Below, piece by piece: positions 8,210-15,591 of a stretch of DNA of 35,635 nt (position 1 is the first letter of the stretch; every line of letters begins with the position of its first letter). The notes beneath the pieces are model-generated. The model was not told the DNA's origin. It saw only the letters and a list, made by a program, of their open reading frames with translations, and searched no databases. The stretch is from Aliarcobacter sp. Lineage in GTDB: Bacteria > Campylobacterota > Campylobacteria > Campylobacterales > Arcobacteraceae. The position numbers were made by a program, and so were the translations under genes. The stretch is from contig JAQTXB010000004.1 in the NCBI GenBank assembly GCA_028688995.1, forward strand, positions 1-35,635. The letters are read 5' to 3'.

Positions 8210-8659
8210 ATGCCTTTTGATTCATCTAAAAGGTCAGACTCAAAGAGTTTGACCTTTATTTTTTTCTCTTTTTTAATCTCATTAATTGCAACTCTTGGGA
8301 GTTTGTTTTTCTCTGAAATTATGAATTTTATTCCTTGTTCATTGTGTTGGTATCAAAGAATATTTATGTATCCATTAGTTTTTTTATTTTTAATAAATTT
8401 ACTGTTTCCAGATGATAAAATATTTAAGTATGCTTTCCCTTTAGTTGTTGTTGGTTGGATAATTTCGGTTTATCATAATTTATTGATGTTAAAAATTATT
8501 CCTGAGAATTTATCTCCTTGTGTTCAAGGAGTTCCATGTTCAGTTGATTATTTAAATTGGTTTGGTTTTATTACTATTCCTTTGTTATCTTTTTTTGCTT
8601 ATACTTCCATTCTTATTTTATTAATTATGTTAAAAAGGAAAAATAAATATGCAAAATAA
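8210..8659 (+). CDS. DsbB/BdbC-type quinone-linked disulfide oxidase
   Basis: 149 aa, four membrane helices. The first periplasmic pair is PCSLCWYQR (Cys43, Cys46), the signature of DsbB/BdbC; the second pair is SPCVQGVPCS (Cys104, Cys110), the CX5C spacing of the BdbC subgroup. It should pass electrons from a DsbA-like protein to quinone. The start at 8210 lies 5 bases after the previous stop and uses GGAGGAG inside the upstream gene, suggesting translational coupling. Oddly, codons 7 to 18 form a perfect-looking intrinsic terminator (8229-8265) whose U-tract encodes the start of helix 1. A TTG at 8249 is the only alternative start before helix 1, and it has no clear ribosome site. It overlaps the next gene by 11 bases. 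Confidence 0.92.
   Translation: MPFDSSKRSDSKSLTFIFFSFLISLIATLGSLFFSEIMNFIPCSLCWYQRIFMYPLVFLFLINLLFPDDKIFKYAFPLVVVGWIISVYHNLLMLKIIPENLSPCVQGVPCSVDYLNWFGFITIPLLSFFAYTSILILLIMLKRKNKYAK
8229..8265 (+). terminator. Intrinsic terminator or attenuator inside the start of the DsbB-like gene
   Basis: AAAGGTCAGACT (8229-8240) pairs with AGTTTGACCTTT (8246-8257) with one G-T wobble and a 5-base loop CAAAG, and is followed by ATTTTTTTC. This is a near-ideal rho-independent terminator, beginning 25 bases after the stop of the 94-aa gene but within the reading frame of the next gene. Confidence 0.7.
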
Positions 8660-9296
8660 AAAATTAGTTGGAATATCATTATTAGTGTTAATAGTTTTAT
8701 TCATAGGTTTGGCTTATTTTTATAAAAATAATCAAACTCAAAAAGAGACTTTACTAATATCTTCTAGTAATAAATCATTAGTAACAGCACAATCTGTTTC
8801 ATTTGGTGAAAATAAAAAAAATATCACAATAGTTGAATTTTTAGACCCAGAATGTGAATCATGTGCCGTTTTTCATCCAATAATGAGAAAAGTTTATAAA
8901 GAACATTACACAGATATAAAATTAGTTATTAGATATTTAGCAAATCATAAAAATTCTAAATATGCTATCAAAATTCTTGAAGCTTCAAGGGAACAAAATA
9001 AATATGAAGAAGTTTTAAGTGTAATTTTTGAGAAACAGCCTCTTTGGGCTCAGCATAACAATGAAAAACCTGAATTAATTTGGACATTTTTAACTCAAAT
9101 TGAAGGTTTGAATATTGATAAATTAAAAGAGGATATGAAAAATCCAAAAATTGATGAATTAATAGATGAAGATGCAAAAGATGCACGAATTTTAAGTGTA
9201 AAAGGTACACCAACTATTTTTGTAAATGAAAAAAGATTAGAACGATTATCTCAAAGAGATTTATTTGATTTAGTTGAATCAGAAATCTATAAATAA
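8649..9296 (+). CDS. DsbA/BdbD-like membrane-anchored thiol oxidase
   Basis: 215 aa. Residues 6-24 (LVGISLLVLIVLFIGLAYF) are a single N-terminal anchor; the rest is a periplasmic thioredoxin-fold domain. The active site is DPECESC (Cys69, Cys72) following VEFLDPE, and the cis-proline loop is KGTPTIFVN (Pro188). DsbA-type proteins place disulfides in exported proteins and are re-oxidised by a DsbB-type partner, here encoded immediately upstream and overlapping by 11 bases. The pair matches the BdbD/BdbC arrangement. The CESC dipeptide differs from the CPHC of E. coli DsbA, so redox potential may differ. AAGGA about 10 bases upstream supports the start. Confidence 0.9.
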   Translation: MQNKKLVGISLLVLIVLFIGLAYFYKNNQTQKETLLISSSNKSLVTAQSVSFGENKKNITIVEFLDPECESCAVFHPIMRKVYKEHYTDIKLVIRYLANHKNSKYAIKILEASREQNKYEEVLSVIFEKQPLWAQHNNEKPELIWTFLTQIEGLNIDKLKEDMKNPKIDELIDEDAKDARILSVKGTPTIFVNEKRLERLSQRDLFDLVESEIYK

Positions 9297-9313
9297 AAGG
9301 GAAAATAGATAGA

Positions 9314-9610
9314 ATGGAATATATATTTGCTCTTATTTTAAGTGCTATTCTTACAGTTGTTTATTTATATTTTAAAAAAAATAAAACAATTCTTATAAAA
9401 CCAAAAGCAGTTAAAAAAGAGGAATTAATAGAGGGTTATAGAGTTGAGCTTTTAGAAATTCTAAAAAAATATGAAGATAATAAAGAGTTACAATTACAAG
9501 AAAAATTGAAATTTCTAAAAAGAGTAAATTATGAGTTATCTATGAATATTTTTTTTGAAAAAGAAGAAGCTAGAAATTTAATACAAGAATTATCAAATTT
9601 AGGGAAATAA
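9314..9610 (+). CDS. Small single-pass membrane protein of unknown function
   Basis: 98 aa. The N-terminus (EYIFALILSAILTVVYLYF) is one membrane helix followed by a basic stretch (KKNKTILIKPKAVKKEE), so the helical, charged C-terminal domain is predicted to face the cytosol. No motif or named family is recognised. It sits 17 bases after the DsbA-like gene, and its TAA stop shares one base with the ATG of the TlpA-like gene, so it is clearly part of this operon. A chaperone or scaffold role for the redox proteins would be speculation. Confidence 0.72.
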   Translation: MEYIFALILSAILTVVYLYFKKNKTILIKPKAVKKEELIEGYRVELLEILKKYEDNKELQLQEKLKFLKRVNYELSMNIFFEKEEARNLIQELSNLGK

Positions 9611-10176
9611 TGAAAAAGAGTTTTTTAATAGGTTTAATGTTTATTGGATTTTTATATAGTGGTTGTGATAATAAATCAACAATTGATGATAGTGTAATTT
9701 CAAAGAAATCATTACAAGAGGCTAAGTTTGAAGCTAAAACATTTAATTTAACTACTACAGATGGAAAAGTTATAAGTCTTAAAACTACAGAAGAAGGTAT
9801 TAATTTTGATGAGTTTAAAGGTAAAAAAGCAGTTTTAATTGATGTTTTTGCAACTTGGTGTCCTCCATGTATTGAAGAAATTCCAGTGTTAAAAGAGATA
9901 AAAGAGAAATATAAAGATAATTTTGAAATAGTTTCTGTTCTATTTGAACAAGATAAACCAAAATCAGAAGTTTTAGATTTTATTGCAAAATATGGAATTA
10001 ATTATCCAATTACTATGGGTGAAGAGAATTTTAAATTAGCAAAAGAGCTAGGAAATGTACAAAAAGTTCCTGAAATGTTTTTATTTTCAAAAGATGGAAA
10101 ATTTGTAAAGAAATTTATTGGAAAAACTGCTAGAGAAGAGTTTGAACAATATATTAAAACAGCAATTGAAAACTAA
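9610..10176 (+). CDS. TlpA/ResA-like thioredoxin lipoprotein
   Basis: 188 aa. MKKSFLIGLMFIGFLYSGC is a lipoprotein signal with the lipid-anchored Cys at 19. The thioredoxin fold has VFATWCPPCIEEIPVL (Cys84, Cys87) and the cis-proline KVPEMFLF (Pro154). Such proteins usually reduce periplasmic disulfides, for example in cytochrome c maturation, receiving electrons from a CcdA/DsbD protein not seen here. Coexistence with an oxidising DsbA/DsbB pair suggests one operon holding both an oxidative and a reductive arm. The ATG overlaps the upstream stop by one base, with AGGGA as ribosome site. Confidence 0.9.
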   Translation: MKKSFLIGLMFIGFLYSGCDNKSTIDDSVISKKSLQEAKFEAKTFNLTTTDGKVISLKTTEEGINFDEFKGKKAVLIDVFATWCPPCIEEIPVLKEIKEKYKDNFEIVSVLFEQDKPKSEVLDFIAKYGINYPITMGEENFKLAKELGNVQKVPEMFLFSKDGKFVKKFIGKTAREEFEQYIKTAIEN

Positions 10177-10195
10177 TTTAATATAGTTTTCAATT
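10164..10195. terminator. Stop-codon-spanning hairpin between tlpA-like and HAD genes
   Basis: AATTGAAAACTA and TAGTTTTCAATT form a perfect 12-base-pair stem around an 8-base loop. The forward TAA (10174-10176) and the reverse TAG (10173-10175) both lie at the inner end of the left arm. Inferred bidirectional terminator; no long U-tract. Confidence 0.5.
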
Positions 10196-10808
10196 CTGAT
10201 AGAGTATTGATAAAATAACTAGCTTTTGAAAAATCTTGTGTTATTGTGAATTCATTTTTTACAATAGCACACTCAATACCAGCTGCAAAAGCTGCGCTTA
10301 AACCCCTTGTAGAGTCTTCAACTACTATTGCTTCATCTTTATTCGCTCCAAAGATTTTTAAGCCTGTTAAGTATGGTTCAGGGTGTGGTTTTGCATAATT
10401 ATAATCTTCCTCACAAAGTACAAAATCCATAAAATCAACTATTCCTAAATCTTTGTGAATGATTTCAAAATCAACTCTTCTTGAAGTTGTAACTATTCCC
10501 ATTTTATAATCTTTTGATAGCTCTTTTAATACCTCTTTTACTCCAGAAATTAAAATATTCTCACTTTTTAAATACTCTTGATAATATAGATTTCTTTGAT
10601 TTCTTGCTTTCTCAATCTCTTTTTGAGAAAAACCTTTATCAAATGCTTTTTGCCAAACAGTTGTTCCCTCACTCATAATTTTCATATACTCTTCAAACTC
10701 TAAAGTAATATTAAAATACTCTTCTAATGATTTTATATTTGCTTTAAAATATAGAGGTTCCGTATGAACTAAAACTCCATCATTATCAAATAAAATATAT
10801 TTTTTCAT
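10173..10808 (-). CDS. HAD superfamily phosphatase/phosphoglucomutase-like (subfamily IA)
   Basis: 211 aa. All four HAD motifs are visible: FDNDGVLVHTEP (nucleophile Asp8, acid/base Asp10), GIVTTSRR (motif II Thr), YAKPHPEPY (motif III Lys) and VVEDSTRGLSAA (motif IV acids). The helical cap between motif I and II is the C1 cap of the beta-phosphoglucomutase/phosphoglycolate phosphatase group. Cytosolic; substrate unknown. It is monocistronic, with AGGA before the ATG, and overlaps the TlpA-like gene by 4 bases tail-to-tail. Confidence 0.88.
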   Translation of the reverse strand: MKKYILFDNDGVLVHTEPLYFKANIKSLEEYFNITLEFEEYMKIMSEGTTVWQKAFDKGFSQKEIEKARNQRNLYYQEYLKSENILISGVKEVLKELSKDYKMGIVTTSRRVDFEIIHKDLGIVDFMDFVLCEEDYNYAKPHPEPYLTGLKIFGANKDEAIVVEDSTRGLSAAFAAGIECAIVKNEFTITQDFSKASYFINTLSELKTILN

Positions 10809-11017
10809 TATATTTCCTATAGCTAGATTTTTTGTGATTTAATAAAAAAGGGAAGCGTTGTTAGCTTCCCTTTAGACTTGTATATTTTAGGAGGAGAAAT
10901 AAAGTTAAAAAATCTTAACATCGCAATTAAGTTAATCAACTTGTAAAGTAATTATAAACTCTGAGTATTAACCTTTATTAAATCAAAGGTTAACAGATTA
11001 TAAATATGATAAAAACT
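10809..11017. other. 209-base gap with two hairpins and an orphan ribosome-binding site
   Basis: Besides the reverse terminator, the forward strand has a near-perfect AGGAGGAG (about 10889-10896) with no ATG, GTG or TTG at the proper distance. The frame after it reads LKNLNIAIKLINL then stops at 10944-10946, which looks like the first residues of a chemoreceptor (MKNL.I..KL) but goes nowhere. A perfect 9-base inverted repeat (TTAACCTTT / AAAGGTTAA, 10968-10993, 8-base loop) follows. No gene could be supported. Confidence 0.4.
10848..10873 (-). terminator. Rho-independent terminator downstream of the mla-like operon
   Basis: On the reverse strand GGGAAGC and GCTTCCC pair around a 7-base loop and are followed by TTTTTT. 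It lies about 145 bases after the stop of the LOG-family gene, so it would end the mlaA-to-LOG transcript before the HAD gene. On the forward strand the tail is only CCCTTTAG, so the reverse direction is favoured. Confidence 0.65.
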
Positions 11018-11581
11018 TTATTTTTCCCACTTATTTTTTGGAGCACTATATGTTGATATTTTTTCTATTATTTCATCTACATCATCTGAAACAATTATCA
11101 TATCAACGTAAAGATTACCAATAAATCCCTCTTTTACACTATTTCTTAAGAACTCAATTAAATGGGTGTAATAGCCATTTATATTAAAAAAAGCACATGG
11201 TTTTTTATGATAACCAAGCTGTGCAGAGGCAATTACATCAAAAATCTCTTCAAGTGTTCCATATCCTCCTGGAATTGCTATAAAAGCATCGGCTAGTTCA
11301 GCCATTTTCTCTTTTCGTTGATTCATTGTATCAACTTTATATATTTTTGAAATATCTTTATTTTCTAACTCTTTTGATACTAAATCATAGGTAATTACAC
11401 CTGTAACATTATTATTGAGTTTTAAAGATTCATTTGAAATAATTCCCATCAAACCTTGTTTTGAACCACCATAAACTATATTAAAATTTTTTTCTGATAG
11501 TTTTTGTGCTAAAAGTTTAGTTGATTTTTCATAAATTGTACTGTTTCCTAAAGAAGAACCACAATAAATAGCTACATTCAT
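11018..11581 (-). CDS. LOG family protein (nucleotide 5'-monophosphate phosphoribohydrolase)
   Basis: 187 aa, the usual size for the TIGR00730/LOG family. IAIPGGYGTLEEIFDV (Pro104 to Glu112) is the catalytic PGGxGTxxE motif and Arg89 in MNQRKEKM is the matching substrate residue. The family cleaves N6-substituted AMP to release the base; in plants and some bacteria this makes cytokinins, while in most bacteria the physiological role is unclear. Its ATG overlaps the stop of the RND gene by 4 bases (ATGA), so it is the last gene of the mla-like operon and translationally coupled. Why it accompanies lipid transport is not known. Confidence 0.88.
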   Translation of the reverse strand: MNVAIYCGSSLGNSTIYEKSTKLLAQKLSEKNFNIVYGGSKQGLMGIISNESLKLNNNVTGVITYDLVSKELENKDISKIYKVDTMNQRKEKMAELADAFIAIPGGYGTLEEIFDVIASAQLGYHKKPCAFFNINGYYTHLIEFLRNSVKEGFIGNLYVDMIIVSDDVDEIIEKISTYSAPKNKWEK

Positions 11582-14067
11582 TTTTTTATCTCCTTTAATT
11601 GTTTGTATGGCTTAAACATTAATAATAATTTTGGAAGTAGTAATAAATCTGCTGCTAATACACTTATCATTGTAATAACAGTTAATAATCCAAAATAAAT
11701 TGTTGGAATTAAATTTGATAAAACTAAAATAGAAAAACCAAGAATAATTACTAAAGAAGTGTAATACATTGCATAACCAATACTTTGATGTGATCTTCTC
11801 ATTGCTTCTATATAATTATGATCTATCTTAAACTCTTCTTCAAATCTATGAATAAAGTGAATTGTATCATCAACTCCAATTCCTATTGCAATTGCTGCAA
11901 TTGTTATAGTCATTACATCTAAAGGAATATTTAGCCAACCCATAATTCCAAAAATACTTGAAATTGGAATTATATTTGACACTAAGGCAATTAAAGCAAC
12001 TTTCATTGATCTAAATAGAATTAAAAACATTATAAATAAAACAATTACGGTAAATCCTAATGTTGAAACTTGTGAATTAAACAAAGATTGCAACATATTG
12101 TTATATAAAACCATTAGATTTGATAATTGGTACGTTGTCTCTTTATTTTTAATAATATCTCTTACATCATGATTAATTTTATTTAATAATTCATTTCTTC
12201 TTAGATTTGGATTTGAGTCAATTAATCTCATAGTGATTCTAGCTTCATTTTTTTCAATATTTATATATGGTGAAAGAATTAACTCTTTATAATCTTCTGG
12301 CAATTGATTGTATAATAAAGCCAAAGTTATACCATCTAAATTTCTTTTGTTATTTAAAAGTTCACCAACTTTTAATAAACTAGCTAGAGATTGAACTTTT
12401 CCAACTTCTGGAATAGTCTCTAAATAATCATGAACAGCCATGATAGTGTCCATTTTATCTTGACTAAACCAATATTGTTTATCATCATTTTTTTCGTCAA
12501 ATTCATTTTCAAAATCATCATATTGATCTTGAGTTTTATTTGTTACTTTTGCAACTTTTGGCTCATCTTTAAATTTAATGATAATATCTAAAGGTGTTGT
12601 TCCTCCAAGTTCTTCATCAATTACTTTCATACCCTTATAAATATCAGTAGATTTCTTAAAGTAATTTATAAAACTATTTTCAACAATAAGTTTTGATGCG
12701 CCTGTTACTGAAAAAACAATTGTTAAAATACTAACAATAATAATGGCTTTTCCATTATTTTCAACTACACCTGAGCATTTTTGAATGAAAGAAAATCTAG
12801 TATTCTCTTTTTCATGTTCATCTTTTTTTTCCATTAATATTAAAATTACAGGAAATGTAATGAATGATAAAAATAGTGAAATTGCAATTCCTGTACTCAT
12901 CATTAAACCTAAATTAATAACAGGTTCAATATGAGATAAAATAAGTGAACCAAAACCTACGACAGTTGTAATGATTGCAAAAAAAGATGGTTCAAGTTTT
13001 GATAAAACTGTATTAATAACTAGTTTGTATTGACTTGCATGTTTGTATTTTATGTTTAATTCTCTATATCTTACAATTAAGTGTAAAACAATAGAAATTG
13101 TAATTATTAGTTGCAGTGCAATAAAATTTGAAGAAATAACTGTAACTTCCCATCCAAATAGTCCTAAAATTCCTGCTGTTGAAATTACTGATATAAAACA
13201 AACTATAAAAGGAAGTATTATCCATCGTATATGTCTAAAAATGTACCATAAAATAAATACTAAAATAAGAACTAAACTTGAACCATAAATTACTAAATCG
13301 CTTTTAACAAAACCTACAATATCACTTGCAATCATATTAACGCCACCTAAGAATATCTTAGCATTTGAGTCATATTTTTTTATGATATTTCGTATATTTT
13401 GTATCTCTATAGTCTCTTTATTTCTTGCTAAATCCCTATAGTGTTTAAATTCAATAATAACTTCATCTAATTTTTGTTCTTCATCTTTAGTAATACTATT
13501 GTCTCTTTTTTTTGCAAGTAAAGAGTTTCTAGCTTCAAGAAGTTCAAAATATTTAATATCAGTTTTTAGATTTAATACAATTGCAGTTGTTGTAAAATCT
13601 TTACTTACTAACGCGTTTTTATATAATGCAGAAGTTAAAAACTCATTTTTTACTAGGGTTTTATCAAACTCTTTAGTTTCTAAAGAATCAACACCTGCAA
13701 CCAAGTCTGAAATAGGTCTAACAGGAGATTGAAGTAAAGGAACGTTTAAAATTGATGTTATATCTTCAACATTTTCAAGTTTTAAAAACTCATCAGAGAT
13801 ATTTTTTATATCTTTTAAACTCTCTTGCGAGAGTAAATCAGTTTTAGGTGAAAAAGTAACAATCAAAAAATCTGAATTATTATATGTTTTATTTACTTCT
13901 CTAAAGAATTTTAAATCTTTATCATCATCTAAAAGAAGGGTTTCAGCAGATGCATCAATTTCTACTTTAGTTGCAAAATAACCTAAAGTAGAAACAAATA
14001 TTGTTAAAATAAATAAGACAATAATTGGATACTTAAATATAAAAGTATCATATAGTTTTTTAATCAT
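11578..14067 (-). CDS. RND/MMPL superfamily transporter of a lipid-transport operon
   Basis: 829 aa with the duplicated RND plan: a membrane helix (IIVLFILTIFVSTLGYFA), a large periplasmic loop, a block of five or six helices (about residues 255-410), a second helix and loop (about 435-660), then a final helix block with GVDDTIHFIHRFEEE. This is the HpnN/MMPL type rather than the larger AcrB type. It is encoded after mlaA and mlaC, matching the Campylobacter jejuni order Cj1371-Cj1372-Cj1373. I infer it moves phospholipid or other lipid between inner membrane and the MlaC carrier. The second periplasmic loop contains an acidic run, DDFENEFDEKNDD (residues about 517-529), sharing FENEFD with MlaA. 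The start shares one base with the mlaC stop. Confidence 0.88.
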   Translation of the reverse strand: MIKKLYDTFIFKYPIIVLFILTIFVSTLGYFATKVEIDASAETLLLDDDKDLKFFREVNKTYNNSDFLIVTFSPKTDLLSQESLKDIKNISDEFLKLENVEDITSILNVPLLQSPVRPISDLVAGVDSLETKEFDKTLVKNEFLTSALYKNALVSKDFTTTAIVLNLKTDIKYFELLEARNSLLAKKRDNSITKDEEQKLDEVIIEFKHYRDLARNKETIEIQNIRNIIKKYDSNAKIFLGGVNMIASDIVGFVKSDLVIYGSSLVLILVFILWYIFRHIRWIILPFIVCFISVISTAGILGLFGWEVTVISSNFIALQLIITISIVLHLIVRYRELNIKYKHASQYKLVINTVLSKLEPSFFAIITTVVGFGSLILSHIEPVINLGLMMSTGIAISLFLSFITFPVILILMEKKDEHEKENTRFSFIQKCSGVVENNGKAIIIVSILTIVFSVTGASKLIVENSFINYFKKSTDIYKGMKVIDEELGGTTPLDIIIKFKDEPKVAKVTNKTQDQYDDFENEFDEKNDDKQYWFSQDKMDTIMAVHDYLETIPEVGKVQSLASLLKVGELLNNKRNLDGITLALLYNQLPEDYKELILSPYINIEKNEARITMRLIDSNPNLRRNELLNKINHDVRDIIKNKETTYQLSNLMVLYNNMLQSLFNSQVSTLGFTVIVLFIMFLILFRSMKVALIALVSNIIPISSIFGIMGWLNIPLDVMTITIAAIAIGIGVDDTIHFIHRFEEEFKIDHNYIEAMRRSHQSIGYAMYYTSLVIILGFSILVLSNLIPTIYFGLLTVITMISVLAADLLLLPKLLLMFKPYKQLKEIKK

Positions 14068-14666
14068 TATTTTGTATTTGGTTTTTCAAGTAAAGCTAAC
14101 ATTTCATCAAAAGTTTTTTCTTTTAATAAACCTGAAAACTGTTGTCTATATGTTTGAATGATGCTTACTCCTACCAAATCAACATCATAAATTAGCCATT
14201 GTTCACCATCTTTTGATTTATTATAAAAGTTGTAATTTATTTTGTAAACGCCTTCTTTTCCTAATAGTTCAGTTTCTAGTTGTAGTCTGTTGTTTTTATA
14301 TGGGTTAAGACCAATTATTTTTACTTTTTGGTCATTATAAAATTCTAATTTTTCTATATATGAATTTTTTAATTTTGTTTCAAATACTTTAGTAAATTCT
14401 TTTTGTTTTTGTTCTGTCAAAGTATCCCAAGTCTCTTTTCCAAGGGCAACTCTTGCCATTAATTCATAATCAAAAACTTCATCAATTATTTTGATAATCT
14501 GTTCACCTTTTTTACTAGTTGTTAGGTTTTTTTGTTTTAATATTTCCAAAACAGTATCAATTTTTTTTGTCAGTATAGTTTGTATTTCATCTTGTTTCAT
14601 AGCATTTGCAGATGTTATTGTAATTACTATTAACAATAAAACTTTAAATAAGCTTTCTAATTTCAC
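14067..14666 (-). CDS. mlaC: MlaC/Ttg2D-type periplasmic lipid-binding protein
   Basis: 199 aa. Residues 1-22 (KLESLFKVLLLIVITITSANA) are a signal peptide. The mature part follows the MlaC pattern: IDEVFDYELMARVALGKETWDTL, then EFTKVFETKLKNSYIEKL, a beta-rich middle, and GEQWLIYDVDLVGVSIIQTYRQQFSGLL near the C-terminus, where W-x-I-Y-D-V-x-x-x-G-V-S is the most diagnostic stretch. MlaC carries phospholipid across the periplasm from MlaA to an inner-membrane partner. Translation starts at GTG (14666), with GAGG about 10 bases upstream, 4 bases after the mlaA stop. The usual partner MlaFEDB is not in the window; an RND protein follows instead. Confidence 0.92.
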   Translation of the reverse strand: MKLESLFKVLLLIVITITSANAMKQDEIQTILTKKIDTVLEILKQKNLTTSKKGEQIIKIIDEVFDYELMARVALGKETWDTLTEQKQKEFTKVFETKLKNSYIEKLEFYNDQKVKIIGLNPYKNNRLQLETELLGKEGVYKINYNFYNKSKDGEQWLIYDVDLVGVSIIQTYRQQFSGLLKEKTFDEMLALLEKPNTK

Positions 14667-14670
14667 TCTT

Positions 14671-15417
14671 TTATTCCTCTATTTGTTTTTTTCTTGCTTG
14701 TGAATAAATATCTCTTAAGAATGGATATAAATCTAAAGCATCTTTTTTTAATGATTCGTATTGTCCAAGTTTTAATGATGTTGAGTTAACTACATCAAAT
14801 GCTTGAATTCCAATTTGTTGTTCTATATTATTTGGTATTTTGTATTTTATATCTTCATTTCCAGTAACTGTTAATGGACTTACATAAGAATCTCCAACAA
14901 TTCCTACCATATCTCTTAAATTCGATGGCCCTAAAAATGGTAATACTACTGGGAAACCTTCTCCTACACCATAAAAACCTAAAGTTTGACCGAAATCTTC
15001 TTTATGTGCTTTTATTTTAAGTTCATTTGTAGCAGGATCTAAAAAACCACCAAGTCCCCAAAGAGTATTAACTAAAAATCTTTCTAACTCTTCAGTAGAA
15101 TTTTGAAATTTTAGTTGTAATAAATTATTTGTAAATCTAACTGGAAACATAATATTTTCAAAAAAATTATTGATTCCAATTCTTATAGGTTCAGGAGTTA
15201 CGTATGCATAACCTTTAGAAATAGGATTTAAAATATTCATAAAAAGTTTGTCATTAAAAGTAGTCATTACTCTATTGTATCCACTTAATGGATCAAAAAG
15301 TTCTTCTTTTTTTGTAGAAAATTCAGAGTCAAATTCATTTTCAAAATTATCAGTAGTAGTATCTTCATTTGCATAACTAAAAATTACTAATAATATTAAA
15401 ATAATATATTTTTTCAA
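14671..15417 (-). CDS. mlaA: MlaA/VacJ family outer-membrane lipid protein, without lipobox cysteine
   Basis: 248 aa. Family motifs are clear: FDPLSGYNRVMTTFNDKL, GLGGFLDPA, EDFGQTLGFYGVGEGFPVVLPFLGPSNLRD (about residues 136-165) and DSYVSPL. MlaA removes misplaced phospholipid from the outer leaflet of the outer membrane. Most MlaA proteins are lipoproteins, but here the signal (MKKYIILILLVIFSYA) ends in a signal peptidase I site and the whole protein has no cysteine. The mature N-terminus is acidic (NEDTTTDNFENEFDSEF). The start codon is TTG (15417) with AGGG upstream. First gene of the operon mlaA-mlaC-RND-LOG, with a TATAAT box at 15445-15450. Confidence 0.92.
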   Translation of the reverse strand: MKKYIILILLVIFSYANEDTTTDNFENEFDSEFSTKKEELFDPLSGYNRVMTTFNDKLFMNILNPISKGYAYVTPEPIRIGINNFFENIMFPVRFTNNLLQLKFQNSTEELERFLVNTLWGLGGFLDPATNELKIKAHKEDFGQTLGFYGVGEGFPVVLPFLGPSNLRDMVGIVGDSYVSPLTVTGNEDIKYKIPNNIEQQIGIQAFDVVNSTSLKLGQYESLKKDALDLYPFLRDIYSQARKKQIEE

Positions 15418-15444
15418 ATTAGCCCTTTTTTTTTAATAACGGGT

Positions 15445-15450
15445 ATTATA
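15445..15450 (-). promoter_or_regulatory. -10 box of the mlaA operon
   Basis: TATAAT on the reverse strand, 28 bases upstream of the TTG start of mlaA, followed by ACCCG. No -35 is evident. Confidence 0.5.
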
Positions 15451-15552
15451 TTCTAAATATTTAGAAACAATGATTAAGTGTAAATCTTAAACTATTTATA
15501 ATTTTACTGATTTATGTATAATTTACTCATAAACTATTTATTACAAACCTGA

Positions 15553-15558
15553 TATAAT
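15553..15558 (+). promoter_or_regulatory. -10 box of yebC
   Basis: TATAAT 34 bases before the yebC ATG, with a TTGGAG ribosome site at 15581-15586 between them. Confidence 0.55.
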
Positions 15559-15591
15559 GGCAAAAATTTTGAAAAACAACTTGGAGTTATT

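Noticed and set aside
10823..10921. 32-codon reverse-strand frame starting MLRFFNFISPPK
   Set aside because: It has no ribosome site and runs through the terminator hairpin at 10848-10873.
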